The notes: generated by a model from the letters alone, not told the origin. A stretch of 64,000 nt of DNA from Flavobacteriales bacterium (GCA_947454525.1 CANGJM010000011.1:59619-123618), one strand, 5' to 3'; positions 9,973 through 19,561 are shown, counted from the stretch's first letter. A program made the numbers and translations.

Positions 9973-10275
9973 TTACTTGATCAAATTCACGTAAACCATG
10001 AACGGTGCGTAAATAAGCATGCCAAAGATAATTCCTCTGGTATACGCATACTTCTCTCTGTTTAAAAACAAATAAAACCAAAATACATTTGGAATCAATC
10101 CAAGGGACAAATAGCGACTCAGGTATTCCACTGAATCATTCACTTGACCCCACAAATAGGAGAATTCTGAATGACGTGATTGCGCCAACACAAAGACGAT
10201 CACCGGTAAAAAAATGATCGGCGTGAAGACGCCAATCAAGAAACCAAGTACATGCACTTTTGATATTTTTCTCAT
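9973..10275 (-). CDS. Small membrane protein between surE and lpxB
   Basis: 100 residues from ATG 10275 (MRKISKVHVLGFLIG). It shows membrane segments at about residues 8-30 (VLGFLIGVFTPIIFLPVIVFVLA) and about 75-98 (IIFGMLIYAPFMVYVNLI), with a middle amphipathic or third hydrophobic stretch LSLGLIPNVFWFYLFLN. The ATG overlaps the surE stop in an ATGA arrangement; a TTG at 10284 is the upstream alternative. Small proteins in this slot between surE and lpxB are seen in other Bacteroidota, but I know no function for them. Tight packing suggests translational coupling with surE and lpxB. Confidence 0.72.
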   Translation of the reverse strand: MRKISKVHVLGFLIGVFTPIIFLPVIVFVLAQSRHSEFSYLWGQVNDSVEYLSRYLSLGLIPNVFWFYLFLNREKYAYTRGIIFGMLIYAPFMVYVNLIK

Positions 10276-11039
10276 ATTTTCCAATTTTTCATTTGTTGTA
10301 ACGTTTCGTATGCTGTTAAGTCAAAATGTGTGGGAACCACACTGACGAATCCATTTTTGAGTGCTTGTAAATCTGTATCTGGACGTTGGTCAACATCGGC
10401 GAATTCACCGGATAACCAAAAATATTCCCTATCAAATTGATCTTTTCTTCGTTCAAATCGATCCGCCCAATACGCGTGCGCTTGCTTGCACACTTGAATT
10501 CCTTGTATTTCTGAAATCTTCAATTTAGGAACGTTCACATTGAGGCAAACGCTTGGTGATATTGGACTCTGGATGAACTGTGTCAAAAGTTGTGCACCAA
10601 AGTATTGACAGGCCTCAAAATCCGAATCCGGAGCAAAATCAGCCAAAGAGAATCCAATGGACGGTATTCCCTCCATCGCGCCTTCAATTGCCGCAGACAT
10701 CGTTCCAGAATACAGCACATTTGTGGAGGAATTTTCACCGTGATTAATGCCCGAAAGAATGAAATCTGGTTTTCGATGAAGCACTTCCGAAATGGCTAAT
10801 TTCACGCAGTCAACGGGTGTTCCTGAACATGCATACGCCTCCACTTGACCAAAGAGATCCGAAGGGAAAAGCCGAAGTGGATGATTGATCGTAATCGCAT
10901 GTCCCATCCCTGATTGCGGTTTATCTGGCGCAACGACAACGACACGTCCAAATTGCTGAGCCATTTCAACAAGTGCATGGATGCCTTTCGCATTTACACT
11001 ATCATCATTGGTCACTAAAATGAGTCGTTCGTTTTCCAT
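10272..11039 (-). CDS. surE: 5'/3'-nucleotidase SurE
   Basis: 255 residues of the SurE acid phosphatase family, which hydrolyses nucleoside 5'- and 3'-monophosphates with a divalent metal. The metal-binding N-terminus ILVTNDDSVNAKGIHAL carries the paired Asp residues, followed by VVVVAPDKPQSGMGHAIT, then CSGTPVDCVKLAI, ILSGINHGENSSTNVLYSGTMSAAIEGAMEGIPSIGFS. These are the family's signature blocks in the right order. It is the first gene of the minus-strand surE / membrane protein / lpxB / SpoIID run and is divergent from the NlpC/P60 gene. Confidence 0.96.
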   Translation of the reverse strand: MENERLILVTNDDSVNAKGIHALVEMAQQFGRVVVVAPDKPQSGMGHAITINHPLRLFPSDLFGQVEAYACSGTPVDCVKLAISEVLHRKPDFILSGINHGENSSTNVLYSGTMSAAIEGAMEGIPSIGFSLADFAPDSDFEACQYFGAQLLTQFIQSPISPSVCLNVNVPKLKISEIQGIQVCKQAHAYWADRFERRKDQFDREYFWLSGEFADVDQRPDTDLQALKNGFVSVVPTHFDLTAYETLQQMKNWKI

Positions 11040-11083
11040 GGATTACTTCAGGTAAAATTAGGCATTAATCAGTTTTAATTTTC

Positions 11084-11091
11084 TACTTTTG
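11084..11091 (+). promoter_or_regulatory. -7 box TACTTTTG
   Basis: An exact TAnnTTTG match ending 9 bp before the ATG at 11101. It sits in the divergent region shared with surE. Confidence 0.4.
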
Positions 11092-11100
11092 ATAGACGAT

Positions 11101-11874
11101 ATGAACAATTTAAAATTAATAAGTCCAAGTCAAACAAAAGCTTTCTGCTTCGTTTCTGTCGCACCCATTCGAAAAGAAGCGAGTGACGCCTCCGAAATGG
11201 TTTCTCAACTTTTATTTGGCGAACCGATTGAAGTCATAGCACACGGACAACCATGGATAAAAATTCGAACGGTCCTAGATGGATACGAGGGATACATGGA
11301 CATCAAACAAGTCTTACCCTTGACGGATAAAGAATTTCGTCGATGGATGGATTCATTTACCTATCAAAAAGTGGAAATTCTTCAACTAAAAACCCCTTTC
11401 GGTTCGATTTTCACCTCAAAAGGAAGCTTTATCGGTGAGGACACGTCTTTTCAAGTTGGAGATGTGAACGTTCAACGTGAAAAAAAATCATTGGATTTGA
11501 AAATGTCCATTTGGGAGGACGCAACAGCATACCTCAACGCTCCGTACTTATGGGGTGGAAAGTCCATTTGGGGCATCGATTGTTCTGGATTTGTCCAAGC
11601 GGTTTTTCGTCTTCATGGATACAATTTACCTAGGGACGCCTACGAACAAGCTGAAATCGGGACAGACATCTCCTTCGAAGACTGCCAGGAGAATGACCTC
11701 GCTTATTTCGCGAATGCCTCTGGGAAAATCATTCACGTTGGAATCGTTGGGAAACAAGGTCAAATCATTCATGCTTCCGGAAGAATTCGCATCGATGAAT
11801 TGAAAGAGCAAGGAATTTGGAGCGAAGAATATGAAAAATTCAGCCACACATTAGCGCACATAAAAAGACTTTAA
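11101..11874 (+). CDS. C40 family cysteine peptidase (NlpC/P60) with SH3-like N-terminal domains
   Basis: 257 residues from ATG 11101; an upstream TTG at 11089 is rejected. The first ~130 residues resemble bacterial SH3 cell-wall-binding domains (SVAPIRKEASDASEMVSQLLFGEPIEV, GYEGYMDIKQVLP). The C-terminal half is an NlpC/P60 domain: YLWGGKSIWGIDCSGFVQAVFRLHGYNLPRDAYEQA carries the catalytic Cys, ENDLAYFANASGKIIHVGIV the catalytic His. Such enzymes cleave gamma-D-Glu-diaminopimelate or related bonds in peptidoglycan stems and resemble YkfC. No clear signal peptide is visible, so it may act in the cytoplasm on recycled peptides or be exported without one. It lies 30 bp before glyA. Confidence 0.9.
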   Translation: MNNLKLISPSQTKAFCFVSVAPIRKEASDASEMVSQLLFGEPIEVIAHGQPWIKIRTVLDGYEGYMDIKQVLPLTDKEFRRWMDSFTYQKVEILQLKTPFGSIFTSKGSFIGEDTSFQVGDVNVQREKKSLDLKMSIWEDATAYLNAPYLWGGKSIWGIDCSGFVQAVFRLHGYNLPRDAYEQAEIGTDISFEDCQENDLAYFANASGKIIHVGIVGKQGQIIHASGRIRIDELKEQGIWSEEYEKFSHTLAHIKRL

Positions 11875-11904
11875 TTACGATATTTGCACTCATAAAACAG
11901 AAAA

Positions 11905-13176
11905 ATGAAAGATCAAGTTATTTTCGATTTAATTAACGAAGAAAAAAACCGCCAATTACATGGAATTGAACTGATTGCTTCCGAGAATTTCGTGAGTGAT
12001 GAAGTGATGTTATCCATGGGAAGTGTTCTAACCAACAAATACGCAGAAGGACTTCCCGGAAAACGTTATTATGGAGGTTGTGAAGTCGTTGATAAAGTCG
12101 AGCAACTAGCGATCGATCGTTTGTGTCAACTTTTTGGTGCGACTTGGGCGAATGTTCAACCACACTCTGGAGCACAAGCCAATGCAGCCGTATTTCTTGC
12201 GTGTTTAAATCCAGGCGACAAAATTCTAGGTTTTGACTTATCGCACGGTGGACATTTAACGCATGGATCACCGGTTAACTTTTCTGGTAAATTATACAAG
12301 CCATTTTTCTATGGAGTGACGAAAGAAACCGGAATGGTTGATTACGACCTTATGGAAGAAACGGCGCGCCGTGAGAAACCAAAAATGATTATCTGTGGAG
12401 CTTCCGCATATGCTCGTGATTGGGACTACGCACGCATTCGTAAAGTTGCGGATGAAATTGGCGCCTTGGTTTTAGCAGATATTTCACATCCAGCTGGAAT
12501 GATTGCCGCTAAATTATTGAACGATCCACTTGACCATTGTCACATCGTGACTTCTACGACACACAAAACACTTCGTGGACCACGTGGTGGAATCATTATG
12601 ATGCGTCACAATTTCGAGAATCCATTTGGAATTAAATGGAACAACGGAAACCTTCGTTCGATGGGCGCATTGCTTGACGCCGCTGTTTTCCCAGGAATTC
12701 AAGGGGGACCATTGGAGCACGTTATTGCCGCAAAAGCAGTTGCCTTTGGTGAAGCATTAGATCCGTCCTACACGACCTACATGAAACAAGTTCAAAAAAA
12801 CGCAGCAGTTTTCGCACAAGAATTGATGAATTTGGATTACACCATTATTTCCGGCGGAACAGACAACCACAGCATGTTGGTTGATTTACGTTCGAAAGGA
12901 ATCACAGGAAAGGATGCAGAGAATGCATTAGTTGTTGCTGACATCACCGTGAACAAAAACATGGTTCCTTACGATACAGAATCTCCATTCGTTACTTCTG
13001 GTATCCGCATAGGTACTCCAGCAATTACGACACGTGGTGTGAAAGAAGATGAAATCAAATTGATCGTTTCACTTATCGACCGTGCCTTAATGAATCGCAG
13101 CGATGCAAATGCGATCGCACAAGTGAGAAAAGAAGTGAATGAGTTGATGTCTCATCGTCCACTTTTCGCTTGGTAA
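11905..13176 (+). CDS. glyA: Serine hydroxymethyltransferase (GlyA)
   Basis: 423 residues, full length. The PLP enzyme interconverts serine plus tetrahydrofolate with glycine plus 5,10-methylene-tetrahydrofolate and is the main source of one-carbon units. Blocks seen: [79 protein letters not shown], and the PLP-lysine motif [13 protein letters not shown] with Lys at about residue 221, then [19 protein letters not shown]. The reading frame is intact. A PH-like gene begins 1 bp after its stop. Confidence 0.98.
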   Translation: MKDQVIFDLINEEKNRQLHGIELIASENFVSDEVMLSMGSVLTNKYAEGLPGKRYYGGCEVVDKVEQLAIDRLCQLFGATWANVQPHSGAQANAAVFLACLNPGDKILGFDLSHGGHLTHGSPVNFSGKLYKPFFYGVTKETGMVDYDLMEETARREKPKMIICGASAYARDWDYARIRKVADEIGALVLADISHPAGMIAAKLLNDPLDHCHIVTSTTHKTLRGPRGGIIMMRHNFENPFGIKWNNGNLRSMGALLDAAVFPGIQGGPLEHVIAAKAVAFGEALDPSYTTYMKQVQKNAAVFAQELMNLDYTIISGGTDNHSMLVDLRSKGITGKDAENALVVADITVNKNMVPYDTESPFVTSGIRIGTPAITTRGVKEDEIKLIVSLIDRALMNRSDANAIAQVRKEVNELMSHRPLFAW

Positions 13177-13177
13177 A

Positions 13178-13606
13178 ATGAGGTTCGCAGGAAAACGCGA
13201 TCGATTTATTTTTTATATCTGGCTTGCTATCCTCGTACCATATGGGGGAATCTGCACATTGATTTATTCGCAGGAAAACGATTTGTCACCCACTTATGTG
13301 CTTGGTGCAGTTTGGTTTTTGCTTGGGCTTCTCTTTTACTTCATTGTCAAAAGCACGTATTACACGTTTATCGACGACAGAACATTGGTATGTCAAACCA
13401 TGTACTTTTTCAAGAAAACCATTCCCGTTTCATCGATCCGTAGATTCGAAAAATCCAATGGTTTCTATGCTGGATGGAAGATGAGCACTTCCTGGGACTG
13501 TATAATTATGCATTATAATACATACGAAGAGCTCCTCATTTCACCTGAAAACGAGGAGCTCTTTATTGCTGAAGTTGAACGCAGAAAAGCGTTAGTCAAC
13601 CCATAG
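13178..13606 (+). CDS. PH-like domain membrane protein
   Basis: 142 residues. Two hydrophobic segments (about residues 10-29, FIFYIWLAILVPYGGICTLI, and 42-62, VLGAVWFLLGLLFYFIVKS) are followed by a compact beta domain: YYTFIDDRTLVCQTMYFFKKTIPVSSIRRFEKSN, then SWDCIIMHYN and EELLISPENEELFIAEVERRK. This is the pattern of the bacterial PH-like (DUF1200-type) domain. Function unknown. It starts 1 bp after glyA and its last 15 bp overlap the convergent CxxCH lipoprotein gene. An inverted repeat sits inside its 3' coding region (13527-13563). Confidence 0.78.
   Translation: MRFAGKRDRFIFYIWLAILVPYGGICTLIYSQENDLSPTYVLGAVWFLLGLLFYFIVKSTYYTFIDDRTLVCQTMYFFKKTIPVSSIRRFEKSNGFYAGWKMSTSWDCIIMHYNTYEELLISPENEELFIAEVERRKALVNP
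13527..13563 (+). repeat. Perfect 11-bp inverted repeat inside the PH-like gene
   Basis: AAGAGCTCCTC and GAGGAGCTCTT, separated by 15 nt, close to the 3' end of the coding region. It arises partly because two EEL peptides are encoded with self-complementary codons. A T-run follows only weakly, so terminator function is uncertain. Confidence 0.55.
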
Positions 13607-14062
13607 TTTATCAGTAGAACTTCCGTGACACGAATTACATGCTCCCGTACTTAAGGCAGAGCCCATCATTTTTTTGTTTCCTGTTGGACCTGTTACAACT
13701 GGATACAATCCTTCTGGACTAAACTTTGCTGTTGTGTAGAAGTTTCCTTTTCCATCAATCAATACCGTTTGTTTTAAGGTTCCAGTTTCGTTTGGACCCG
13801 TGTAAAAATCTACTTTACCACTTGAAACGGTATTCGTCATGTTCATATCATAAACAGTTCCCGCTGCAATAAAACATCCCTCACCTTCACCTTTTGCTTG
13901 GTGACAAACCATACAGTTTTGACCTTTGTTGTGGCTTTTGTTCGATCCAGCAGCACTGATATTGTCCTCATGACAAGCAAAAGTACCTTCACATGAATTC
14001 AAGCTCAACACGATGGTTGACCCTACGAATAGTAGTCCTAGGAATGCATTTACTTTTTTCAT
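13592..14062 (-). CDS. Lipoprotein with two CxxCH heme-type motifs
   Basis: 156 residues from ATG 14062 (MKKVNAFLGLLFVGSTIV), followed by a lipobox-like LNSC at about residue 24, so likely a lipoprotein. It contains CMVCH and, near the C-terminus, CNSCH, the c-type heme attachment motif, plus a middle beta domain (VYDMNMTNTVSSGKVDFYTGPNETG) that recalls small beta-sandwich carriers. It could be a diheme cytochrome or a zinc/copper-binding relative; heme attachment is inferred from motif only. The upstream TTG start at 14107 would overlap the efflux adaptor and is rejected. The ATG is 1 bp after the adaptor stop, so it is the last gene of the metal-efflux operon. Confidence 0.78.
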   Translation of the reverse strand: MKKVNAFLGLLFVGSTIVLSLNSCEGTFACHEDNISAAGSNKSHNKGQNCMVCHQAKGEGEGCFIAAGTVYDMNMTNTVSSGKVDFYTGPNETGTLKQTVLIDGKGNFYTTAKFSPEGLYPVVTGPTGNKKMMGSALSTGACNSCHGSSTDKLWVD

Positions 14063-14063
14063 C

Positions 14064-15209
14064 TTACTCTTCTTTATTTTGTGTTGATAATAATTCGTAA
14101 GCTCCATTGCTTACATATTTACGGTTTAAAAAATCTAATTCGTTGATTGCTTGAATTGCGGTAAAATCTCCCTGAGTGGAAAGGATTTCAATTTCTACAG
14201 GAATAAAATGACGATTGTCGGTAGTCACATAAATCATATCTTTCGCTCCCAAGTTTACAATGGCATCTGTCGGAACAACATAGTGTTCCATTTCATCCAC
14301 ATTGATTTCTGCTTTTAAATAAGATCCTGGAACGATTTCCTTTGGTAAGCGATCGAAATGACAATGAACTTTCACGGTGCGATCTGGACCAATTTCTCTT
14401 CCAATCAAAAAGACTTTCGCGGTCGTTTTTTCATCGGAATCCACGAAATTCAAGCTTACTAACTGATTTAATTTCAGTAATTTAAGATACTTCTCGTAGA
14501 CTGTTAATTCAGCATGCGCATGTTGCAAATCAATCACTTCGAGCAAATTATCCTTTGGATCAGCAAAGGAACCAACGTTTGTATTGACTTTCGTCACGAC
14601 CCCAGCAAAGGGTGATTTGATTCTTTGTTCACGTTGAATGACTCCGTTTTTCAGACTCGCAACATTGACATTCGCCATTTCCAATTTCACACTTAATCCA
14701 GAAAGTTTCGCTTGTGCTACTTGCCAGTTACTTTTCGCTTGTTGGTAGTTTTTCGCGCTTCCTGCTTCTTTATCCAGCAACGCTTTTTGACGGTCCATTT
14801 CGGCTTTCAAATACTCCATGTTTCCTTGAACTTCCAAATAATCCTGTTGCAATTGGATGATTTCTGGATGTTCTACAACGAGCAACACTTGACCTTTCGT
14901 AACGCGCATTCCATCAAGCACCTTGATGTCGCGAATATATCCACCGAATGGAACAGAGATAAACGATTTGTTTTGTGGTGGAACATCGATCATGCCATTG
15001 GCAAAAATGCTCATGCCCATTAGCGACTTCGTTAGCTTGCTGCTTTTAACTCCGAGGGATGCAATCTGTTTTGACGTTAATGTCAACAAACTGCTTTTTG
15101 GCGCTGTTTTTTCGCTTTGGGTATTTTCAGAACTTTTACTCGTGCAAGACATCATCGTTGTTAGGACGATTGTAGCGGTAAAAAGTTGGAAAGAGATTGA
15201 TTTTTTCAT
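14064..15209 (-). CDS. RND efflux periplasmic adaptor (CusB/CzcB-like membrane fusion protein)
   Basis: 381 residues from ATG 15209, with a lipoprotein signal ending TTMMSCTS. The membrane-fusion layout is clear: a first barrel/lipoyl half (VPFGGYIRDIKVLDGMRVTKGQVLLVVEHPE), a helical hairpin (about residues 105-175, LQQDYLEVQGNMEYLKAEMDRQKALLDKEAGSAKNYQQAKSNW), the returning lipoyl half (IKSPFAGVVTKVNTNVGSFADPKDNLLEVIDLQHAHAELTVYE) and a membrane-proximal domain. It links the inner-membrane RND pump to the outer-membrane channel. It follows the CusA-TolC fusion by 14 bp. The TTG at 15236 overlaps that gene and is not preferred. Substrate is likely Cu+/Ag+ or a divalent metal by association. 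Confidence 0.9.
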   Translation of the reverse strand: MKKSISFQLFTATIVLTTMMSCTSKSSENTQSEKTAPKSSLLTLTSKQIASLGVKSSKLTKSLMGMSIFANGMIDVPPQNKSFISVPFGGYIRDIKVLDGMRVTKGQVLLVVEHPEIIQLQQDYLEVQGNMEYLKAEMDRQKALLDKEAGSAKNYQQAKSNWQVAQAKLSGLSVKLEMANVNVASLKNGVIQREQRIKSPFAGVVTKVNTNVGSFADPKDNLLEVIDLQHAHAELTVYEKYLKLLKLNQLVSLNFVDSDEKTTAKVFLIGREIGPDRTVKVHCHFDRLPKEIVPGSYLKAEINVDEMEHYVVPTDAIVNLGAKDMIYVTTDNRHFIPVEIEILSTQGDFTAIQAINELDFLNRKYVSNGAYELLSTQNKEE

Positions 15210-15223
15210 GGTATTATTATTTT

Positions 15224-18200
15224 CTAGCGGTACCAATTTAATTGGATGCTGGTTTGATTATATTGATTAATTAAGTGCAAATAGGAAAGTTCCAATTCAC
15301 TTCGCTGTTGTTGGATTTGAAGAAATTCGATAAATGAAATCTCCCCTACTTCGAATTTCGCTTTGGCGTCATCTGTCAAAAATCGCAATTCATTCGTTAG
15401 TTGTCCACCGAGTTTATCGATGCTTCCCGACAATAAATTCAAGCGATCGGCTAACTGCGTAAACTCTCGCTGCATGGCTTGAGTCGTTTGTTCTTTTTCC
15501 AGATTGTTTTGTTGCATGGAAGCCGCTGTTACTTCATTTCTATTTTTATAAGCTCCCCAGAATAATGGAACATTCGCTCCGACCATGTATCCTTGAAAAC
15601 GATTTGCTTGCGTGAATTTCGTGTCGACACCGTTCACGTTTTGAATACCAACCAAGGTTTGATTGAAATAACCAAGATTGATTTCGGGTAATTGATGAGC
15701 AAAATTCACTTTCTTTTCTTGTAGATAAACACCTTCATTCTGCTTGTACCATAGCATCATCGGGTGATTCTCCGTTACTCCAGTTTGGAAGATATTCAGC
15801 TGCTTTTGATAGACCGTTTGTTCAATCACGAAGGAATTTTCATCCAACTTCAACAACGAGGCAATCTTTCTCTTTTCTCCCAAAAGATCCGATTCCAGTA
15901 AGGAGATATCGTTTGAAAGCCTCATGCGTTTTGTTTGAATCAATGAATAATCCAAACGACTAATGTCTTGGAGTTCAAACCTAATTTTGGATTTTTCCTC
16001 CAAGATATTCAAGGAACTATCCAGACTTTTCAAGTATTGAATTTCCGCTTGAACAAAACCATATTGATCGAAGGCAAGTGCTAATTTCTGCGACAAATCA
16101 CGAATTAATAACTCGGATTCAATTTGGGACAACTTTCCTTTTTCCATCCCAAGATTCTTTTCCTCCTTGAATGAAGTGGGAAACGGAATGCTTTGATTGA
16201 TGGTGATATTATTGTCCTTCTTGTAATACGAATTGTATTGCCCCATCATTCCATTTATGGTTGTAGATGGAATTCCGGAATTAGATTTACCTATTAATTC
16301 TTGCTTATTCTGTTCCAATTTGGACGCTGCAATTTGTCCGTTTTGGTTCAACATTAATTCATATGCCTTTTGATAATTCAAGGTATTTTGAGCAAAGACA
16401 TCCGTCATTCCGAAAAGGAACAAAATCATCAAACTAACATGTTTCGTTTTCATTCGTTTCATTGGTTTTTCAAAGATCAAGTAAAGAATTGGTAAGATAA
16501 ACAAGGTCAATAGCGTTGCACTAATGAGTCCACCAATGACCACCGTAGCCAATGGTTTCTGAACTTCTGCACCACTGCCATGAGATAGCGCCATTGGAAG
16601 GAATCCAAGTGATGCAACTGCTGCCGTTAATAAAACCGGACGCAATCGCGACGCTGTCCCTCGGATCACTACAAGCATAATTGGCATTCCGCTTTTCCGC
16701 AAGGTATTAAACTCCGCAATGAGAACAATTCCATTCAATACAGCGACTCCAAATAAGGCAATGAATCCAACGCCAGCAGAAATGGAAAATGGCATGTCTC
16801 TCAAGTATAAGGCATAAATTCCACCAATGGAAGCCAACGGAATAGCTGAGAAGATTAACGCTGCTTGTTTCACGGACTGAAACGTCAAGTATAGCAAGAA
16901 GAAAATAAGAAGCAAGGACAAAGGAACGACAATCATCAAGCGGTCTCTAGCATGAATTAAGTTCTCAAAGGTTCCACCGATTTTCGGAAAGTATCCCGTA
17001 TCAAATTTTACTTTCGATTTCATTTCACCTTCCAATTCCTTCACGATACTTTCGACATCTCTTCCGCGCACGTTGAATCCGACAAGAATTCTTCGTTTTG
17101 CATCGTCCCGTTGTATTTGATTAGGACCATTTTTAATCGAAATGTTTGCCAACTCCGAAATGGGAATTTCTTCTCCATCCTCATTGCTCACAAACAATTG
17201 ACTTAAGTCAGTGATGTTATCTCTGAATTCTGGCTTCAATTTCACGACGAGTTCAAAGCGTTTTTCTCCTTCGAAAACAAAGCCCGAAGCTTGTCCAGCG
17301 AATCCTAAATTGACCACTCGATTCACTTCATCCAAAGAAACATTGTAGCGCGCTAATGCTTCGCGGTCATATTGAACAATCATTTGAGGCAATCCACTCA
17401 TTTCTTCGACATAGACATCTTGGACACCTTTAATTTTCGAAGCAATGGACCCAATCTGTTTGGAGTACAACGCTAATTTCTCAAAATCCTCTCCGTAAAT
17501 TTTCACCACCACATCTTGTTTTGCACCAGTCATTAATTCATTGAAGCGCATTTGAATGGGTTGTTGAAATCCAAAGGAAACGTTTGGCAAACTCTCCTCT
17601 AACTTCGCCTGCATTTTACTCGCGAGTTCTTCTTTGGAGGAGGCAGAGGTCCACTCTTCCTTGTCTTTCAAAATGATCATTAAATCACAGGCTTCCATTG
17701 GCATTGGATCGGTAGGAATCTCCGCCGTACCAATTTTCCCCACAACCTTTTTAACTTCAGGAAAATTCGCCAGTAAAATTTGAGACGCTTTTCCCGTTGC
17801 TTCGATGGTCTTGGTGAGACTTGTTCCGGTCATCAAACGAGTTTCAACCGCGAAATCACCTTCGTCCAGCGAAGGAATAAATTCAGCACCAAGTTGTTTG
17901 AAGGCAAAGATGCTCAACACAAACAATGCCGCAATGACAGTCATCACCAACTTTTGACGACGGAGCAATGCTTTCAACATTGGCGTATATTTCGATCGAA
18001 TGGCATTCACCATTTTATCGCTAATGGTTTCCTTCGTGGAAATCTTCTTTGACAAGAACATCGAAGAAATCATCGGGACATACGTCAACGAAAGCACCAA
18101 CGCACCAAGAATAGCAAAGATCACCGTTTGTGCCATGGGTTTAAACATTTTGCCTTCGATGCCAACTAGCGCTAAAATCGGAAGATACACCACCAGGATG

Positions 18201-19561
18201 ATGATTTGTCCAAAAACGGCACTTTTACTGAATTTTGATGCCGATTCATACACTTGATGATTCATCTGTTCTTTCGACAGAATGCTATTCCCACGTTTAT
18301 TCAGTAAGTGCAGCGTTGATTCTACAATAATTACTGCTCCATCGATAATCAGACCGAAGTCCAATGCTCCCAAGCTCATTAAGTTTCCGGAAACCCCGAA
18401 TACATTCATGAGCGAAATGGCTATCAACATCGCTAATGGAATGACGGATGCAACGATGAGTCCGGCACGTAAATTTCCTAGCAAAAGAACCAAAACGAAG
18501 ATGACAATTAAGGCTCCTTCAATCAAGTTTTTAGTCACCGTTGAAATCGCTCGGTCAACGAGATCTGTTCGGTCTAAGTAAACATTTAATTCAACTCCTT
18601 CAGGTAAATTTGACTCAATTTGAGCCATTTTTTCCTTCACAAGATGGATCACTTCCGAGGAATTCGCTCCTTTTAACATCAAAACGATTCCACCAACTGC
18701 TTCACCATCTGTATTGTAGGTTAATGCTCCATAGCGAACCGCTTTTCCAAATTCAACTTTTGCAACATCTCGAATGTACACCGGCATGGCGGATTCCGAA
18801 TGCTTCACTTGAATATTCTCGATATCCGTTAAACTTTGAATGAGTCCCTCGGTACGAATGTACGTGGTCATGGAATTCCGTTCAATGTACGCTCCTCCCG
18901 TATTTTGATTGTTTCGTTCAATCGCCTGAAAAACATCGCTTAAGGTAATTCCGTTAGACTTTAGTAAAAACGGATCAATGGCGATTTCATAGGTTTTTAG
19001 GTTTCCACCAAATCCACTTACATCAGCAACACCCTTCACACCTAACAGTTGGCGACGAATGATCCAATCCTGAATCGTTCGGAGTTCTGTAGGTGTAAAT
19101 TTCTTGCTAAATCCGGGTTTAGCTTTCAGCGTATACTGATAAATCTCACCCAAACCAGTACTGAGTGGCGCCAAGAATGGATCACCGTATCCCGGTGGAA
19201 TGGAAGCTTTCGCATCTGATAAGCGTTCCAAGACTTGTTGACGCGCCCAGTAAATGTCAGTTTCCTCCGTAAAAACAATGGTTACAACGCTGAGTCCAAA
19301 GCGGCTAAACGAACGAATCTCTTCGATTCCGGGTGTTGTGGCCATCGATTGCTCGACTGGAAACGTAACAAAACGCTCAATATCCTCCGCTCCTGAAGAA
19401 GGAGAAACGGTTACGATTTGCACTTGGTTATTGGTGATGTCCGGTACGGCATCAATAGGTAATTTGGAAAGGGAAAAAAGTCCCCAAACAATAATTCCCA
19501 ACGTCAAAACAGCAACAATTAACTTGTTCTGAATCGACCAATGAATGATTCGATTTAACAT
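15224..19561 (-). CDS. Heavy-metal RND efflux pump (CusA/CzcA) fused to a TolC-like outer-membrane factor
   Basis: 1445 residues. Residues 1-1033 are a complete HME-RND pump: LPIDAVPDITNNQVQI near the N-terminus, GLGEIYQYTL, LMSLGALDFGLIIDGAVIIVE (proton-relay Asp in TM4), AEFIPSLDEGDFAVETRL, and a last TM block FILPILYLIFE. Residue 1034 is a Met that opens a second, apparently intact module: MKRMKTK, a hydrophobic stretch and VFAQ, exactly like a signal peptide, then about 385 residues of TolC-type coiled-coil repeats (ISRLDYSLIQTKRMRLSNDISLLES; VGEISFIEFLQIQQQRSELELSYL). The frame is continuous. Fusions of this type are known in Bacteroidota. The pump drives metal ions out across the envelope; copper, silver, zinc and cobalt are all possible. 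Confidence 0.93.
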   Translation of the reverse strand: MLNRIIHWSIQNKLIVAVLTLGIIVWGLFSLSKLPIDAVPDITNNQVQIVTVSPSSGAEDIERFVTFPVEQSMATTPGIEEIRSFSRFGLSVVTIVFTEETDIYWARQQVLERLSDAKASIPPGYGDPFLAPLSTGLGEIYQYTLKAKPGFSKKFTPTELRTIQDWIIRRQLLGVKGVADVSGFGGNLKTYEIAIDPFLLKSNGITLSDVFQAIERNNQNTGGAYIERNSMTTYIRTEGLIQSLTDIENIQVKHSESAMPVYIRDVAKVEFGKAVRYGALTYNTDGEAVGGIVLMLKGANSSEVIHLVKEKMAQIESNLPEGVELNVYLDRTDLVDRAISTVTKNLIEGALIVIFVLVLLLGNLRAGLIVASVIPLAMLIAISLMNVFGVSGNLMSLGALDFGLIIDGAVIIVESTLHLLNKRGNSILSKEQMNHQVYESASKFSKSAVFGQIIILVVYLPILALVGIEGKMFKPMAQTVIFAILGALVLSLTYVPMISSMFLSKKISTKETISDKMVNAIRSKYTPMLKALLRRQKLVMTVIAALFVLSIFAFKQLGAEFIPSLDEGDFAVETRLMTGTSLTKTIEATGKASQILLANFPEVKKVVGKIGTAEIPTDPMPMEACDLMIILKDKEEWTSASSKEELASKMQAKLEESLPNVSFGFQQPIQMRFNELMTGAKQDVVVKIYGEDFEKLALYSKQIGSIASKIKGVQDVYVEEMSGLPQMIVQYDREALARYNVSLDEVNRVVNLGFAGQASGFVFEGEKRFELVVKLKPEFRDNITDLSQLFVSNEDGEEIPISELANISIKNGPNQIQRDDAKRRILVGFNVRGRDVESIVKELEGEMKSKVKFDTGYFPKIGGTFENLIHARDRLMIVVPLSLLLIFFLLYLTFQSVKQAALIFSAIPLASIGGIYALYLRDMPFSISAGVGFIALFGVAVLNGIVLIAEFNTLRKSGMPIMLVVIRGTASRLRPVLLTAAVASLGFLPMALSHGSGAEVQKPLATVVIGGLISATLLTLFILPILYLIFEKPMKRMKTKHVSLMILFLFGMTDVFAQNTLNYQKAYELMLNQNGQIAASKLEQNKQELIGKSNSGIPSTTINGMMGQYNSYYKKDNNITINQSIPFPTSFKEEKNLGMEKGKLSQIESELLIRDLSQKLALAFDQYGFVQAEIQYLKSLDSSLNILEEKSKIRFELQDISRLDYSLIQTKRMRLSNDISLLESDLLGEKRKIASLLKLDENSFVIEQTVYQKQLNIFQTGVTENHPMMLWYKQNEGVYLQEKKVNFAHQLPEINLGYFNQTLVGIQNVNGVDTKFTQANRFQGYMVGANVPLFWGAYKNRNEVTAASMQQNNLEKEQTTQAMQREFTQLADRLNLLSGSIDKLGGQLTNELRFLTDDAKAKFEVGEISFIEFLQIQQQRSELELSYLHLINQYNQTSIQLNWYR

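Noticed and set aside
17780..19532. Run of plus-strand ORFs of 85-100 codons
   Set aside because: Shadows of the CusA-TolC fusion, without recognisable domains or start context.
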